Source of the DNA: Moraxella atlantae NBRC 14588
Lineage (GTDB): Bacteria > Pseudomonadota > Gammaproteobacteria > Pseudomonadales > Moraxellaceae
Assembly (NCBI RefSeq): GCF_001591265.1
Contig: NZ_BCUL01000002.1
Coordinates: 124,001 to 188,000 of the forward strand
Length of the DNA: 64,000 bases
Direction of reading: 5' to 3'
The notes beneath the pieces were generated by a model, which was not told where the DNA came from, searched no databases, and saw only the letters and a program-made list of their open reading frames with translations. The position numbers and the translations under genes were made by a program. Below are positions 18,383 through 27,302 of the stretch, one piece after another. Each line of letters opens with the position of its first letter. The stretch's first letter is position 1.

Positions 18383-19075
18383 ATGACCAATGCGTATGAT
18401 GAAAAGATTGACAATATCCGCGCCGATTCTGAATTAGCGCGCAAACTGGTGCCCAATAAATTTAAATTCACCAGTCAGCAAGGGCGTGCGCGTCGGCAAA
18501 AGCTGCTTGCGGCTGCCAAAAGCCTAAGTGCCGATCGTCCGATCAGTGAAATCACCCTTGCCGATGTGTGTGAGGAAGCAGGCATTCCGCGTGCCTCAGC
18601 GTACCATTTCTTCCCCAATGTCGATGCCGTATTTTTGGCATTACGCTACTTAAATAGCACCGAAATTTTTAAAACCCTAGCCACCGTCAGCGCTGCTGAT
18701 ACCCAAGGCTGGCAAGCGTATATCACCAATTATATCTACACCTATGTCGATGTGTTGCGCGATGACAACACCGTCGCTCGACTTGTCTATGAGACCAATA
18801 CGCCAGCGTTTGAAAATAATGAATTTGGCAGTGAAGCCAACGAGCAAGCCAGTCGTTTATTGTACGATCAACTGGCAGCTTATTACCAAATGCCTGATTT
18901 TGCCGATATCCAATGCCCGTTAAAGGTTGTGTATGGCATTATTAATGGGGTGTTTACCTTGGCGTACCGTGCCCAACAAACCATTAGCGATGTTTATCGC
19001 GAAGAGGCGATCAAAGCGGCGATTGCGTATCTGAGTTTATACTTACCCGTGGAATTGGCAAGAAAGCCACAATGA
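18383..19075 (+). CDS. TetR/AcrR family transcriptional regulator
   Basis: 230 aa. The N-terminal HTH spans about residues 35-85: RRQKLLAAAKSLSADRPISEITLADVCEEAGIPRASAYHFFPNVDAVF, with the usual TetR YxxFxNxDA ending. The C-terminal half is an all-helical ligand domain without recognisable specificity. The ATG at 18383 has an ideal AAGGAGGAG upstream, so the longer frame from 18344 is rejected. Its target is not obvious: the EEP gene lies directly upstream and the entericidin-like gene is convergent. Confidence 0.88.
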   Translation: MTNAYDEKIDNIRADSELARKLVPNKFKFTSQQGRARRQKLLAAAKSLSADRPISEITLADVCEEAGIPRASAYHFFPNVDAVFLALRYLNSTEIFKTLATVSAADTQGWQAYITNYIYTYVDVLRDDNTVARLVYETNTPAFENNEFGSEANEQASRLLYDQLAAYYQMPDFADIQCPLKVVYGIINGVFTLAYRAQQTISDVYREEAIKAAIAYLSLYLPVELARKPQ

Positions 19076-19090
19076 CTTGCCCATAAATAA

Positions 19091-19116
19091 AAAAACCCGC
19101 CAACAGGCGGGTCTTT
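19091..19116. terminator. bidirectional terminator
   Basis: ACCCGCC (19095-19101) pairs with GGCGGGT (19106-19112). It has A-runs on the left and T's on the right, so it can terminate both the TetR gene and the convergent entericidin-like gene. Confidence 0.92.
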
Positions 19117-19139
19117 TATCTTTAAAACTTTAACAAAAA

Positions 19140-19280
19140 TTACATTTTGTTCTCAGTTTTTTGAGCAGTATTAGAGATTGCTTGACCGCCTTTAGAAACG
19201 TCGCGACCAAAGCCTTTGAAGGTGTTACAACCAGTCAAAACAAACACTGCAGCAACAGTAGCTACCATCAACTTTTTCAT
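19140..19280 (-). CDS. entericidin-like small lipoprotein
   Basis: 46-codon gene on the minus strand, too short for ordinary ORF lists. The product starts MKKLMVATVAAVFVLTGCNT: a lysine-containing n-region, a hydrophobic core and the lipobox LTGC with C18 as the lipidated residue. FKGFGRDVSKGGQAISNTA follows, matching the entericidin A/B pattern (T-x-G-x-G-x-D-x-x-x-G-G-x-A-I). Entericidins are envelope lipoproteins; EcnA/EcnB were proposed as an antidote/toxin pair, but only one copy is seen here. AGGA precedes the ATG at a good distance, and a bidirectional terminator follows. Confidence 0.88.
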   Translation of the reverse strand: MKKLMVATVAAVFVLTGCNTFKGFGRDVSKGGQAISNTAQKTENKM

Positions 19281-19586
19281 GATATGTCCTCGTAAGTAGG
19301 GGTAAATAATAACCAATGCTTATGTGAAATACCCTAATCGTGCCTTGATAACGGCTGAAAAAATTAGGCAATTCATTCGTCTTATTGGGTAGTGCCATAT
19401 TAAGCAAGCTTACGCTACGCTACCATAGCTTTCATGTAACCAAATGGCATTATTTGTTACGCTTTAGTTACTGATGGCAGCTAAGTGATTGAATTTAATC
19501 AGATCAGCTATTGCCAAAAAAACAAGCGGTAAATTTTGTTACAATACTGCGTTTATTTATGGATTGGTCAATAGGTGGGCTTGCTC
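19281..19586. other. intergenic region between the entericidin-like gene and trmL
   Basis: About 300 bp holding the promoters of two divergent genes. A TTTTGTTACAATACTG stretch near 19535-19550 contains a plausible -10 for trmL. No further gene or strong structure seen. Confidence 0.4.
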
Positions 19587-20111
19587 ATGATTCATATTGT
19601 TCTTGTTGAACCCAAAATGCCCAGCAATACGGGTAACATCATTCGGCTGTGTGCCAACACGGGGGCGCAGCTGCACTTGGTTGCGCCGTTGGGCTTTGAT
19701 TTGGCAGACAAAAAGCTGCGTCGTGCAGGGCTTGATTATCACGAATGGGCAAATATGCAGGTACATGAACACTGGCAGGCAGCGCGGCAAGCGTTAAAAG
19801 CGGCAAGGGTAGGGCGTGTGGTTGCTTTGACGACCAAGCTTAGCCAGCCGCTGTATGGGCAAGATTTGGCACAACCTGACCACATCGCGTTGGTGTTTGG
19901 CTCAGAGACGGCAGGTTTAGCCGAGTCGATTCGGACAGATATCGGTGCGGATAACTGGCTGCGCCTGCCGATGTTGCCCACATCACGCAGCTTAAATTTG
20001 TCTAACAGCGTGGCGATTACGCTGTTTGAGGTATGGCGACAACGTGGCTTTGTCGGCGATACGGGGCAAAGCGTGGGTTATGACAACCTCATCCCGTATG
20101 ACCCAAAATAA
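19587..20111 (+). CDS. trmL: tRNA (cytidine(34)-2'-O)-methyltransferase
   Basis: SPOUT-class SAM-dependent enzyme (174 aa) that 2'-O-methylates the wobble base of tRNA-Leu isoacceptors. Family blocks: HIVLVEPKMPSNTGNIIRLCANTGAQLHLV at the N-terminus (containing the conserved N-TGNIIR), LVFGSETAGL, and the knot region LRLPMLPTSRSLNLSNSVAITLFEVWRQ. Length matches E. coli TrmL/YibK. AGGTGG lies 8 bases before the ATG at 19587, which I prefer to the GTG at 19575. It is convergent with the tus genes across a 19-bp gap containing an imperfect T-rich hairpin. Confidence 0.95.
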   Translation: MIHIVLVEPKMPSNTGNIIRLCANTGAQLHLVAPLGFDLADKKLRRAGLDYHEWANMQVHEHWQAARQALKAARVGRVVALTTKLSQPLYGQDLAQPDHIALVFGSETAGLAESIRTDIGADNWLRLPMLPTSRSLNLSNSVAITLFEVWRQRGFVGDTGQSVGYDNLIPYDPK

Positions 20112-20130
20112 GTTGGTTTTTTTTAACCGC

Positions 20131-20472
20131 TTATAAACAATTGGCAGGCTTTGGCAGACCTGCCAAACGATTGACGTGCCGCGCGACCAATCCTGTATTA
20201 AATAGCTGCTGCAATTTGGCGTTATTGAGTTCTAATTCGGGCAAGGTTTGATGCAAATATTTAATCAATGGGCGCGTCATCGGCGGATGACTAAAGCGGG
20301 CGTAATACTCACGCACCGCTGCCAACACTGCCAAATGCGTGTCAGTTAAGTGCACAGCAAGCGTATCGGCAAGTATCTGCGCCACCTGTGGTGACCAGTC
20401 GGCGACATTGACCAAATGCCCATCGCTGTCGAGCTTAGGTAAACTTGATAAATCGGCGTGTGCGTCTGTCAT
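20131..20472 (-). CDS. tusE: sulfurtransferase TusE (DsrC family)
   Basis: Last relay protein of the TusBCD-TusE path, which passes persulfide sulfur to MnmA for 2-thiouridine at tRNA position 34 (113 aa). Typical DsrC features are LDSDGHLVNVADWSPQVAQILA at the N-terminus and a C-terminal arm ending GLPKPANCL with the penultimate, sulfur-carrying Cys112. It is third in a same-strand cluster with a tusC-like gene and tusD, 19 bp after the former. Confidence 0.9.
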   Translation of the reverse strand: MTDAHADLSSLPKLDSDGHLVNVADWSPQVAQILADTLAVHLTDTHLAVLAAVREYYARFSHPPMTRPLIKYLHQTLPELELNNAKLQQLFNTGLVARHVNRLAGLPKPANCL

Positions 20473-20491
20473 GGATGATAGCCTTAGAGGA

Positions 20492-20827
20492 TTACAGCTT
20501 TAGGGTCAAATCAAAATTGGGCGCGTTGGTGGGCATTGGTGCGATATTTGCCAACCAGTCAATGTTCTGCGACGGCTGGGCATGCCGCCAATGATCTAAT
20601 GCCGCCCAATCGGTGGGAACAAGCCACGCAGCAGGTATGTCGTACAATGCCAACGAACCCAACATGTTTGCCAGTTTACCCGTTGGCTGTGCCAAAATTT
20701 GCGCCAACATCGACTGCCCAAGCCAAAGCTGCACCTCGTGCTCAAATGCCGCTAACGCAAACGCCATTGCTAGAGCTTCATAGCCTTGTAGCAACGTGTC
20801 AGCATCGATGACCAGCAAAATTTTCAT
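20492..20827 (-). CDS. DsrE-like protein in the TusC position
   Basis: 111-aa protein starting MKILLVIDADTLLQGYEALAMAFALAAFEHEVQLWLG. This is the Rossmann-like DsrE fold start (nucleotide-fold strand, then helix) with the GYEALAMAFALAAF helix of TusC/DsrF proteins. No cysteine occurs in the whole protein, so it cannot itself carry persulfide; TusC is also regarded as structural in the heterohexamer. It lies between tusD (23 bp) and tusE (19 bp). No tusB gene is seen. Either this protein does the work of TusC alone or the complex is reduced. Confidence 0.65.
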   Translation of the reverse strand: MKILLVIDADTLLQGYEALAMAFALAAFEHEVQLWLGQSMLAQILAQPTGKLANMLGSLALYDIPAAWLVPTDWAALDHWRHAQPSQNIDWLANIAPMPTNAPNFDLTLKL

Positions 20828-20850
20828 AGTCTATGTTCGCTTAAAACTGC

Positions 20851-21366
20851 CTAAAATTGATACACCTGTGGCATCTCGTGCAATGCCATCGCCAATTCTC
20901 CCAAACCGACCAAGGTAAAGCCTGCTGCCAAGTTGTCACCGTCTAAGCCATGACGCTTGGCGTTTGCGCCGTCGGTGACACCGCGTGCCAACGCGCTACT
21001 GACGCATACCTGCGCGATTAGCCCAAATTGCTGCACCAAACGCTGCCAATCCCGTGCTGCATTGGGCATGTCATCGGCTTGCCAAATCAGCCGATTGGCA
21101 AGCATCACCGCGTCACGGTACAAAAACAGCCGCAATGTTGGCGTTGGCACGGGATTTGGTTCTTGTGTTGCTGTATTGGTATCAAGTTTTTGATAAGACT
21201 GTTTTTGGTAAAATTGGGTGGCAAACTCTAAGCCTGCTAGCGTTTGCGCGTGATCGGGTGTGTGAGTCAAAAGCAGCAAGGTGTTGGTATTGCTGTCAAG
21301 GTTGGCGATATTTGGCATTAAATGGAGTTTAATCAATAAGATGCGTTGGGTAGGTGAGTTTGACAT
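20851..21366 (-). CDS. tusD: sulfurtransferase TusD-like (DsrE family)
   Basis: DsrE-fold protein that, in the known relay, accepts persulfide sulfur from TusA. TLLLLTHTPDHAQTLAGLEFATQFY is the first strand-helix unit. LRLFLYRDAVMLANRL and FGLIAQVCVSSALARGVT follow, the latter with the conserved cysteine (VCVSSALARG) known as the sulfur acceptor. It is about 40 residues longer than E. coli TusD because of an N-terminal extension and a Pro/Thr/Gln-rich loop. The start is uncertain (ATG 21366; an internal ATG at MPNIANL is possible). First gene of the tusD-tusC-like-tusE cluster. Confidence 0.82.
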   Translation of the reverse strand: MSNSPTQRILLIKLHLMPNIANLDSNTNTLLLLTHTPDHAQTLAGLEFATQFYQKQSYQKLDTNTATQEPNPVPTPTLRLFLYRDAVMLANRLIWQADDMPNAARDWQRLVQQFGLIAQVCVSSALARGVTDGANAKRHGLDGDNLAAGFTLVGLGELAMALHEMPQVYQF

Positions 21367-21603
21367 CACTGACTGCTAACTTCTTGTGTATAGTGCAAAG
21401 TCAGTCTGTGAGCAGTATTTTAGCAAACCTGGCAACGTAGCGCAAAATCACACCACTTTTTTATACCAATAATTCTGTAATTTGTAAGTGATCAACCCTT
21501 AGCACGCGCTTGTCATCAAACTGTTATCAAATTGACATATAGCTGTCAATGCGGTTTTTTATGATAACCATTATCTTGATTACGTCATATTAGAGAGTAA
21601 GCT

Positions 21604-22959
21604 TTGAGTACGTCCGCCCTGTTTGTTGAAAATTTTGCTGAGCTTAAAACATTGCCTACCGCGCGCGGGCAAATGACTGACGCGCTTAATACCGACACGC
21701 TAGACACCGCTGCACGCTACGTGCCGATAGCACAACAGGTAGATACCAACGCGCAGACACACAAAGCACGCCCTCGACAAACACTCAACATCGTCTTAGT
21801 GACTGAAACATGGCTACCTGATATCAATGGCGTAGCGTCCAGTATGTTTCAAATCGTCAGTCAGTTACACCAAATGGGGCATACCATCACGCTAATTCGT
21901 CCCGAGCAGTCAAGCGATGACCCCCACGAGGCGATGCAGGCGCGAAAAAACCTCACGGTGGTGCGCGCGGATTTGCGCGTGCACAGTTTGCCGATTCCGT
22001 ATTATCCGCACTTGCGCATGGGCTTGCCGTGTTATCGCTATTTAAGTCGGCAGTTTAAACACATCAAGCCTGATATTGTCCACATCGTCACCGAAGGCCC
22101 GCTAGGGTTGGCTGCTTTGTTGGCTGCCAAACGCCATCAAATCAAGGTCACATCAGGCTATCACACATCGTTTCATGATTTTAGCCGTTATTTTGGGTGG
22201 AAGGTGCTGGCGTTGCCGCTATTGGGCTATATGAAGCGGTTTCATAACCACTGCGCCGCCACCTGTGTGCCAAGCCAAACCACGCTCAAACAGCTGACCG
22301 AGTTTGGCTTTAAGCGATTGTATCAAGTTGGGCGTGGTGTGGATACTGAGCTATACAACCCCAAACGCCGCGATAACGCCTTGCGCCGAGCATGGGGCGC
22401 GGATGATGGCACCACTGTGCTGCTATACGTGGGACGCGTGTCGCCAGAGAAGGGCATTGATACGGTGGTCAAAAGCTTTAAGGCGTTGCAGCGCGCACAG
22501 CTGCATCGGCATGTCAAGTTGGTCATCGTTGGCGATGGCCCAGACAAAGACAAACTCAGCCAACAACATGCCGAGGACGACAGCATTGTTTTTGCAGGCT
22601 TTCAGACAGGTGAGGCATTGGCGCGGCACTATGCCAGTGGCGATGCCTTTATCTTTGCCAGTCAAGTTGAGACCTTTGGCAACGTGGTGACCGAGGCGAT
22701 GGCATCGGGTTTGCCCGTGTTTGCTTATCACGATGCCGCTGCCGCGCTTTTGGTCACCGAAGCGTGTGGGCGTACCGTGCCACTGGGCGATGAGGCGGCA
22801 TTCGTTGGCATGATTGAGCAGTTGCCCAAACAGCAGCAGCTAAGCCAAATGTGTGCCGTGGCGCGCGCGCAAGTGGCGGAATTTTCATGGCAACGTCCTG
22901 CCCAAGAGATGCTAGCCATGTTCGGGCAAGTGTTGGCAAAGCAGCAGGTTTTGGGCTAA
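21604..22959 (+). CDS. GT4 family glycosyltransferase
   Basis: Retaining GT-B glycosyltransferase (451 aa). A ~55-residue N-terminal extension precedes LNIVLVTETWLPDINGVASS, the acceptor-domain start of GT4 enzymes. Then come TEGPLGLAAL, SGYHTSFHDFSRYF, GRGVDTELYNPKR, LLYVGRVSPEKGID, VIVGDGPDKDKL and the EX7E-type FASQVETFGNVVTEAMASGLPV. This set resembles the MgtA/SqdX branch that glycosylates lipids; the substrate is not certain. The start is a TTG after GAGAGTAAG; the next in-frame ATG would cut into the extension only. The PAP2 phosphatase gene follows on the same strand. Confidence 0.88.
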   Translation: MSTSALFVENFAELKTLPTARGQMTDALNTDTLDTAARYVPIAQQVDTNAQTHKARPRQTLNIVLVTETWLPDINGVASSMFQIVSQLHQMGHTITLIRPEQSSDDPHEAMQARKNLTVVRADLRVHSLPIPYYPHLRMGLPCYRYLSRQFKHIKPDIVHIVTEGPLGLAALLAAKRHQIKVTSGYHTSFHDFSRYFGWKVLALPLLGYMKRFHNHCAATCVPSQTTLKQLTEFGFKRLYQVGRGVDTELYNPKRRDNALRRAWGADDGTTVLLYVGRVSPEKGIDTVVKSFKALQRAQLHRHVKLVIVGDGPDKDKLSQQHAEDDSIVFAGFQTGEALARHYASGDAFIFASQVETFGNVVTEAMASGLPVFAYHDAAAALLVTEACGRTVPLGDEAAFVGMIEQLPKQQQLSQMCAVARAQVAEFSWQRPAQEMLAMFGQVLAKQQVLG

Positions 22960-23076
22960 ACTGATTGGGTGAAATGTAAAAAAGGCATGGCCGATAGATT
23001 TGGTATAGCAATAAGGTTGAGTAGGTAATTTAAATTTTTAGAACAATATTTTTTGATAACATCAAAGGTAGCCGCG

Positions 23077-23757
23077 ATGAAGCAACGTGTAACCCAACCT
23101 CGTACAACGCCCTCCCACGCTGGTGATGTTTTGACCTATCCCAGCGATATCGTGCTACCTAAGACCATGCAGCAGTTTTATGATTATCTTGAGCGTAAGC
23201 CGCGTTTGCACCATTTGCACCAACGCTTGCTCAAATGGGACGCACGGCTCACCATTCGCGCGAATCGTTGGTCACACCGCGAGCTGATCGGGCAATTTTT
23301 TAAAGTCATTAGTCGGCTGGGTGATGGTTGGTTCTGGGCGGCAGCGGTGATTACGATGATTGGCGTATTGGCGGTGCAAGGGCGCGCGCCGTTGTCAATT
23401 GCGTTGGCAGCGTTGGTGATTTTGCTGACCAGTTATAGCGGCTATCGGTTGTATCGATTTTTAAAACGCCATACCGTGCGCCCACGTCCCTATCAAGTGC
23501 ACCAGGCAATTGTTTTAAAAGAGCGCCCGTTGGATGTGTTTAGTTTCCCATCGGGGCATACTTTGCAAGCGGTATTGTTTACGTTGTTGATTGGCAGCCA
23601 GACGCCTGTGTTGTTGTGGGTTTTGGCGCCGTTTACCGCGTTGGTTGCGCTGTCGCGGCTGGTGCTTGGGCTGCATTATCCCACCGATGTGTTGGTCGGC
23701 GCAGGGATTGGTGCAAGTTTTGCTATGGCAGCACAATTGGTTTTGACACTGGTTTAA
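23077..23757 (+). CDS. PAP2 family membrane phosphatase
   Basis: 226-aa membrane protein with the three-part acid phosphatase signature: KRHTVRPRP (motif 1), FPSGHT (motif 2, about residue 155) and SRLVLGLHYPTD (motif 3). Five or so hydrophobic segments surround these. Such enzymes dephosphorylate phosphatidate, undecaprenyl pyrophosphate or related lipids. Placement behind a GT4 glycosyltransferase suggests a joint role in glycolipid or envelope polysaccharide metabolism (inference). AAAGG before the ATG at 23077 decides the start over the TTG at 23053. A terminator follows. Confidence 0.9.
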   Translation: MKQRVTQPRTTPSHAGDVLTYPSDIVLPKTMQQFYDYLERKPRLHHLHQRLLKWDARLTIRANRWSHRELIGQFFKVISRLGDGWFWAAAVITMIGVLAVQGRAPLSIALAALVILLTSYSGYRLYRFLKRHTVRPRPYQVHQAIVLKERPLDVFSFPSGHTLQAVLFTLLIGSQTPVLLWVLAPFTALVALSRLVLGLHYPTDVLVGAGIGASFAMAAQLVLTLV

Positions 23758-23775
23758 GCGATTTTAATCAAGCAT

Positions 23776-23807
23776 AAAAAAGGCTGATGGATCAATCAGC
23801 CTTTTTT
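23776..23807. terminator. bidirectional terminator
   Basis: AAAAAAGGCTGA pairs with TCAGCCTTTTTT around an 8-base loop, between the PAP2 gene and the convergent symporter gene. Confidence 0.92.
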
Positions 23808-23842
23808 GTGATACTTGCAATCAATAGCTGTTCGTGTGGTGG

Positions 23843-25314
23843 CTATTGCTTATCCATTGCTCGATAGTTGGCGGCAATTTCACGCCAAATCGGTGCATTG
23901 TGTACGCCGTTGGCTTCGGCATCAAAGATTGGGTCTTTGCCTGCTTTGAGCTGCGCTTCATAATCACGCAAGGCGGCAAAAGCAGGTTTTTGCAAAAATA
24001 AAATCCCAACGATATTTAGCCATGCCATCATACCCACGCCCAGATCACCCAACGCCCACGCCAAATCTGCGGTTTTGACTGAGCCATAAATCGCCACACC
24101 AACCGCAACAATTTTAAGCACAGGGATCATCCATTCAAGCTTAAGCGTGCGACTGAGATAACGAACATTGGTTTCTGCCATGTAGTAGTAGGCAATGATG
24201 GTGGTAAAAGCAAAGAAAAACAGCGCGACAGCAACAAAAATTGCACCAAATCCTGGCATGATATTTTCCATCGCAGTCTGCACGTAGCCTGGACCTGCCG
24301 CCACACCATTGACACCGTGGTACAAATACGCGTCGGCATTGTGCGGATCTTGTACGTTGTATAGCCCTGTGATCAGTAGCATAAAGCCTGTGGCAGAGCA
24401 AACAAACAGCGTGTCAATATACACCGAAAATGCTTGCACCAAGCCTTGTTTGGCAGGGTGCGATAATCTGCCGCCGCCGATGGGTGCGGCCCGGTGCCTT
24501 GTCCTGCCTCGTTAGAATACACGCCGCGCTTCACGCCCCACTGGATTGCCAAACCCAGCAACGCGCCAAAACCTGCATCCATGCCAAACGCTGAACGCAC
24601 AATCAAACCAAGCACGTGTGGCAGCTCGCCCAAATGCAACAAAATAATTACCATCGCAACGATGATATACGCCAATGCCATAAACGGCACGACCACCTCA
24701 GCAACTGTGGCAATACGCTTAACGCCGCCAAAAATCACGAACGCTAGCAAAATCGCCACCACAGCCGCCGATACGGTCGGCGCAATGCCAATCGAATGCT
24801 GCAACGCATCGGCAATAGCATTGGCTTGTACACCAGGCAACAGTACACCGCAAGCGATAATCGCACACACGGCAAATAGCACGCCGTACCATTTTTTGCC
24901 CAAGGCTTTTTCAAAATAATACGCAGGGCCGCCGATAAAATGCCCTGCGCTGTCGCGTTCTTTATAAATTTGCGCCAAGGTAGACTCGACGAACGCCGTG
25001 CTTGCGCCCAAAAACGCCACCACCCACATCCAAAACAACGCCCCAGGCCCACCAAAGGTGATCGCTGTTGCCACGCCTGCAATATTGCCCGTGCCGACAC
25101 GCCCTGCCAGTGACATCGCCAACGCCTGAAACGATGACACGCCTTGCTCACTGCTTTTGCCATCCATCAACAGACGCAACATACCGCCAAAATGACGCAC
25201 CTGCAAAAATCGCCCACGTAGCGAAAAAAATAGCCCCACGCCCAAACACAAATAAATCAGCACAGGGCTCCATACCCAGTCGTTGATTTGCCCCACCAAT
25301 TTGCCAAGTTCCAT
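23843..25314 (-). pseudogene. Na+/alanine (AGCS) symporter, frameshifted
   Basis: Sodium:alanine symporter (AgcS/AlsT) gene in two frames. The first part runs from ATG 25314 (after an AGGAGG) through MSLAGRVGTGNIAGVATAITFGGPGALFWMW to GVYSNEAGQGTGPHPSAAAD, where the frame is lost. The rest (SHPAKQGLVQAFSVYIDTLFVCSATGFM onward to the stop at 23843) continues in the -1 frame. A single missing base at about 24463-24466, in a short A-run on the plus strand (T on the coding strand), accounts for it; adding one T restores the family sequence DLSHPAKQG. Together the pieces make a full-length protein with ~10 membrane segments. It is either a recent mutation or a sequencing error. Confidence 0.88.
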
Positions 25315-25539
25315 CTCGCCTCCTGCTTGTTTTTACAAAATTCCTTGGGATTATCCCTATTTGCTTTACCTCACATCACACAAAACCCAATCGGTATAAC
25401 GGTGTTGTCATCAAACTGTCAGATTGTACGCTAGCATTATAAGCGTCAAAAAATCGCCAACGCAATGCCTAATAACGGGCTGATCTGGGCAAAATGTGAC
25501 TCACGCGTCTTGCCTTTTTGGGTTGGCGATATGGTGGGT

Positions 25540-26214
25540 TTAGTGCGTTTTGCCACCTGTGATTTTGAGGTCTTCATCGGTCGTGATTGCCGCGCTAAGC
25601 ATGGCGCGCAAACCGATTAGCAGTGTATCAGCCGACAAACTTGGCTGCCCGTTGTGCTGCGCTGCCTGTTCGGGCAAATACGGGATATGAACAAAGCCGC
25701 TTTTGTCAATACCACAGCGCGCCGCCAAATGCTGCAACCCATAAAACACATGATTGCACACAAACGTGCCTGCCGTGTAGGACACCGACGCAGGTACACC
25801 GACCGCGCGCATGGCTTGCACCATCGCCTTGATGGGTAACGTGGTGAAATACGCCGCAGGCGCGTTGGAGTCGATGGGCTCATCAATCGGCTGATTGCCT
25901 GCGTTGTCGGGAATGCGCGCGTCATTGAGGTTAATCGCCACGCGTTCAGGCGTGATATCGCAGCGTCCACCTGCTTGCCCAAGGCTAATGACCATGCTTG
26001 GCTGATACGCATCAATCGCCTGTGCCAATGCCGTCAAGCTATCGCCAAACACACATGGCAAGCACACCGCACGCACGGTCATGTTTGCGATCATCTCACC
26101 ATCGAGCGTGCGCGCAACTTCCCATGACGGATTGACCGCCTCACCATCAAACGGTTCAAACGCCGTCAAAAGTAATATCCTATCGGATTGAGCAGGGGAT
26201 AAAACAGACATCAT
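25540..26214 (-). CDS. pcp: pyroglutamyl-peptidase I
   Basis: Cytoplasmic cysteine peptidase (224 aa, family C15) that removes N-terminal pyroglutamate. [19 protein letters not shown] is the family start. [23 protein letters not shown] carries the conserved Glu (E90), [15 protein letters not shown] the nucleophile C153, and [11 protein letters not shown] the His (H176). Two consecutive ATGs (26214, 26211) follow AAGGATT. It lies downstream of DUF969 and DUF979 genes on the same strand, a known gene neighbourhood that suggests uptake or handling of pyroglutamyl compounds. Confidence 0.95.
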   Translation of the reverse strand: MMSVLSPAQSDRILLLTAFEPFDGEAVNPSWEVARTLDGEMIANMTVRAVCLPCVFGDSLTALAQAIDAYQPSMVISLGQAGGRCDITPERVAINLNDARIPDNAGNQPIDEPIDSNAPAAYFTTLPIKAMVQAMRAVGVPASVSYTAGTFVCNHVFYGLQHLAARCGIDKSGFVHIPYLPEQAAQHNGQPSLSADTLLIGLRAMLSAAITTDEDLKITGGKTH

Positions 26215-26315
26215 GAATCCTTGTGCAAAAATTGTTAAAAAATAGCGACTAACGCTGATGTGATGTTGCCTTAACCGTTGCCTAAACCTGCAAACCGCTT
26301 AAAAAGCTTGACCAA

Positions 26316-27287
26316 TCAGCGAAACGCTAACACATACATCAAAACCACATTTGCTGCCAGCAATGGCAATGCCGTCCACACCTGCGCCTTGATGACCGCG
26401 TTTTTGTCCTCAAGCTCAAGCAAAGCGGCAGGGATGATATTAAAGTTTGCCGCCATCGGGGTCATCAACGTGCCGCAATAGCCGCTAAACATACCAATCG
26501 CACACACGACAGCTGGGCTGGCGTGATGCTGCATGATCAAAATCGGTAAACCAATCCCTGCCGTGATGACAGGAAACGCAGCAAACGCATTGCCCATAAT
26601 CATAGTAAACACCGCCATCCCCACACAATACGCCGCCACCGCAATCAAACGATGATCCACCGCCAAATAATTGGTTGTCAATTCGGCAATTGCCTTGCCC
26701 ACGCCTGCATCGGTAAAAATAATACCCAGCACCGCCAGCAGCTGTGGCAACACCACCGCCCAGCCCATCGCCTCAAACAGGCGGCGCGATTCTTTCATCG
26801 ACTGCATGGGTGAGTTTTTGGTAATCACACATGCCAGCACCAATGCCAAAATCGACGCAACCCCAAGTCCTGCCAAAGTTTCATTTTTTTCAGGAAACAA
26901 GCGCAAATCACCAAACTGTGCGTTTTTGAGCACCACCGCGCAGATGATGGTAAAAAACGGAATCGCCAGCGCAGGGACAAACAGTTTATTTTTCAAAATC
27001 GCGGCGCGCGCAAGGCGCACCTCACGCGGCGGCAACATCTCACGCCCTGCAGCCACGCCGCCAAAACCTGCCACCAACGCCATCAACACCACCAAAATCC
27101 CCACCACCAACGGCGGTATAAAATTACCAAGCAGCATAATCACGCCATACGCCACCCAAAAAAAGCCACTTGTCCAGCGTTTGGGATTGGTCGTATCTGC
27201 AAAGGTCAATCCGCCGACAATCAGCAAAATAATGCCAGCGAGCCCGTACAAATATTCCATTTGAATCAATGATTGGATTTGTTCCAT
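26316..27287 (-). CDS. DUF979 family membrane protein
   Basis: 323-aa integral membrane protein with about ten hydrophobic segments. It contains FADTTNPKRWTSGFFWVAYGVIML, MGNAFAAFPVITAGIGLPILI and SGYCGTLMTPMAANFNIIPAALLELEDKNAVI. The last block looks like the substrate-site loop of ion-transporter-like permeases. DUF979 is always found with DUF969, whose gene ends 15 bp upstream, and often with pcp. A two-part transporter for 5-oxoproline or a related compound is the likely role, inferred from context. AAGGACA precedes the ATG. Confidence 0.85.
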   Translation of the reverse strand: MEQIQSLIQMEYLYGLAGIILLIVGGLTFADTTNPKRWTSGFFWVAYGVIMLLGNFIPPLVVGILVVLMALVAGFGGVAAGREMLPPREVRLARAAILKNKLFVPALAIPFFTIICAVVLKNAQFGDLRLFPEKNETLAGLGVASILALVLACVITKNSPMQSMKESRRLFEAMGWAVVLPQLLAVLGIIFTDAGVGKAIAELTTNYLAVDHRLIAVAAYCVGMAVFTMIMGNAFAAFPVITAGIGLPILIMQHHASPAVVCAIGMFSGYCGTLMTPMAANFNIIPAALLELEDKNAVIKAQVWTALPLLAANVVLMYVLAFR

Positions 27288-27302
27288 GTGCTTTGTCCTT
27301 GC

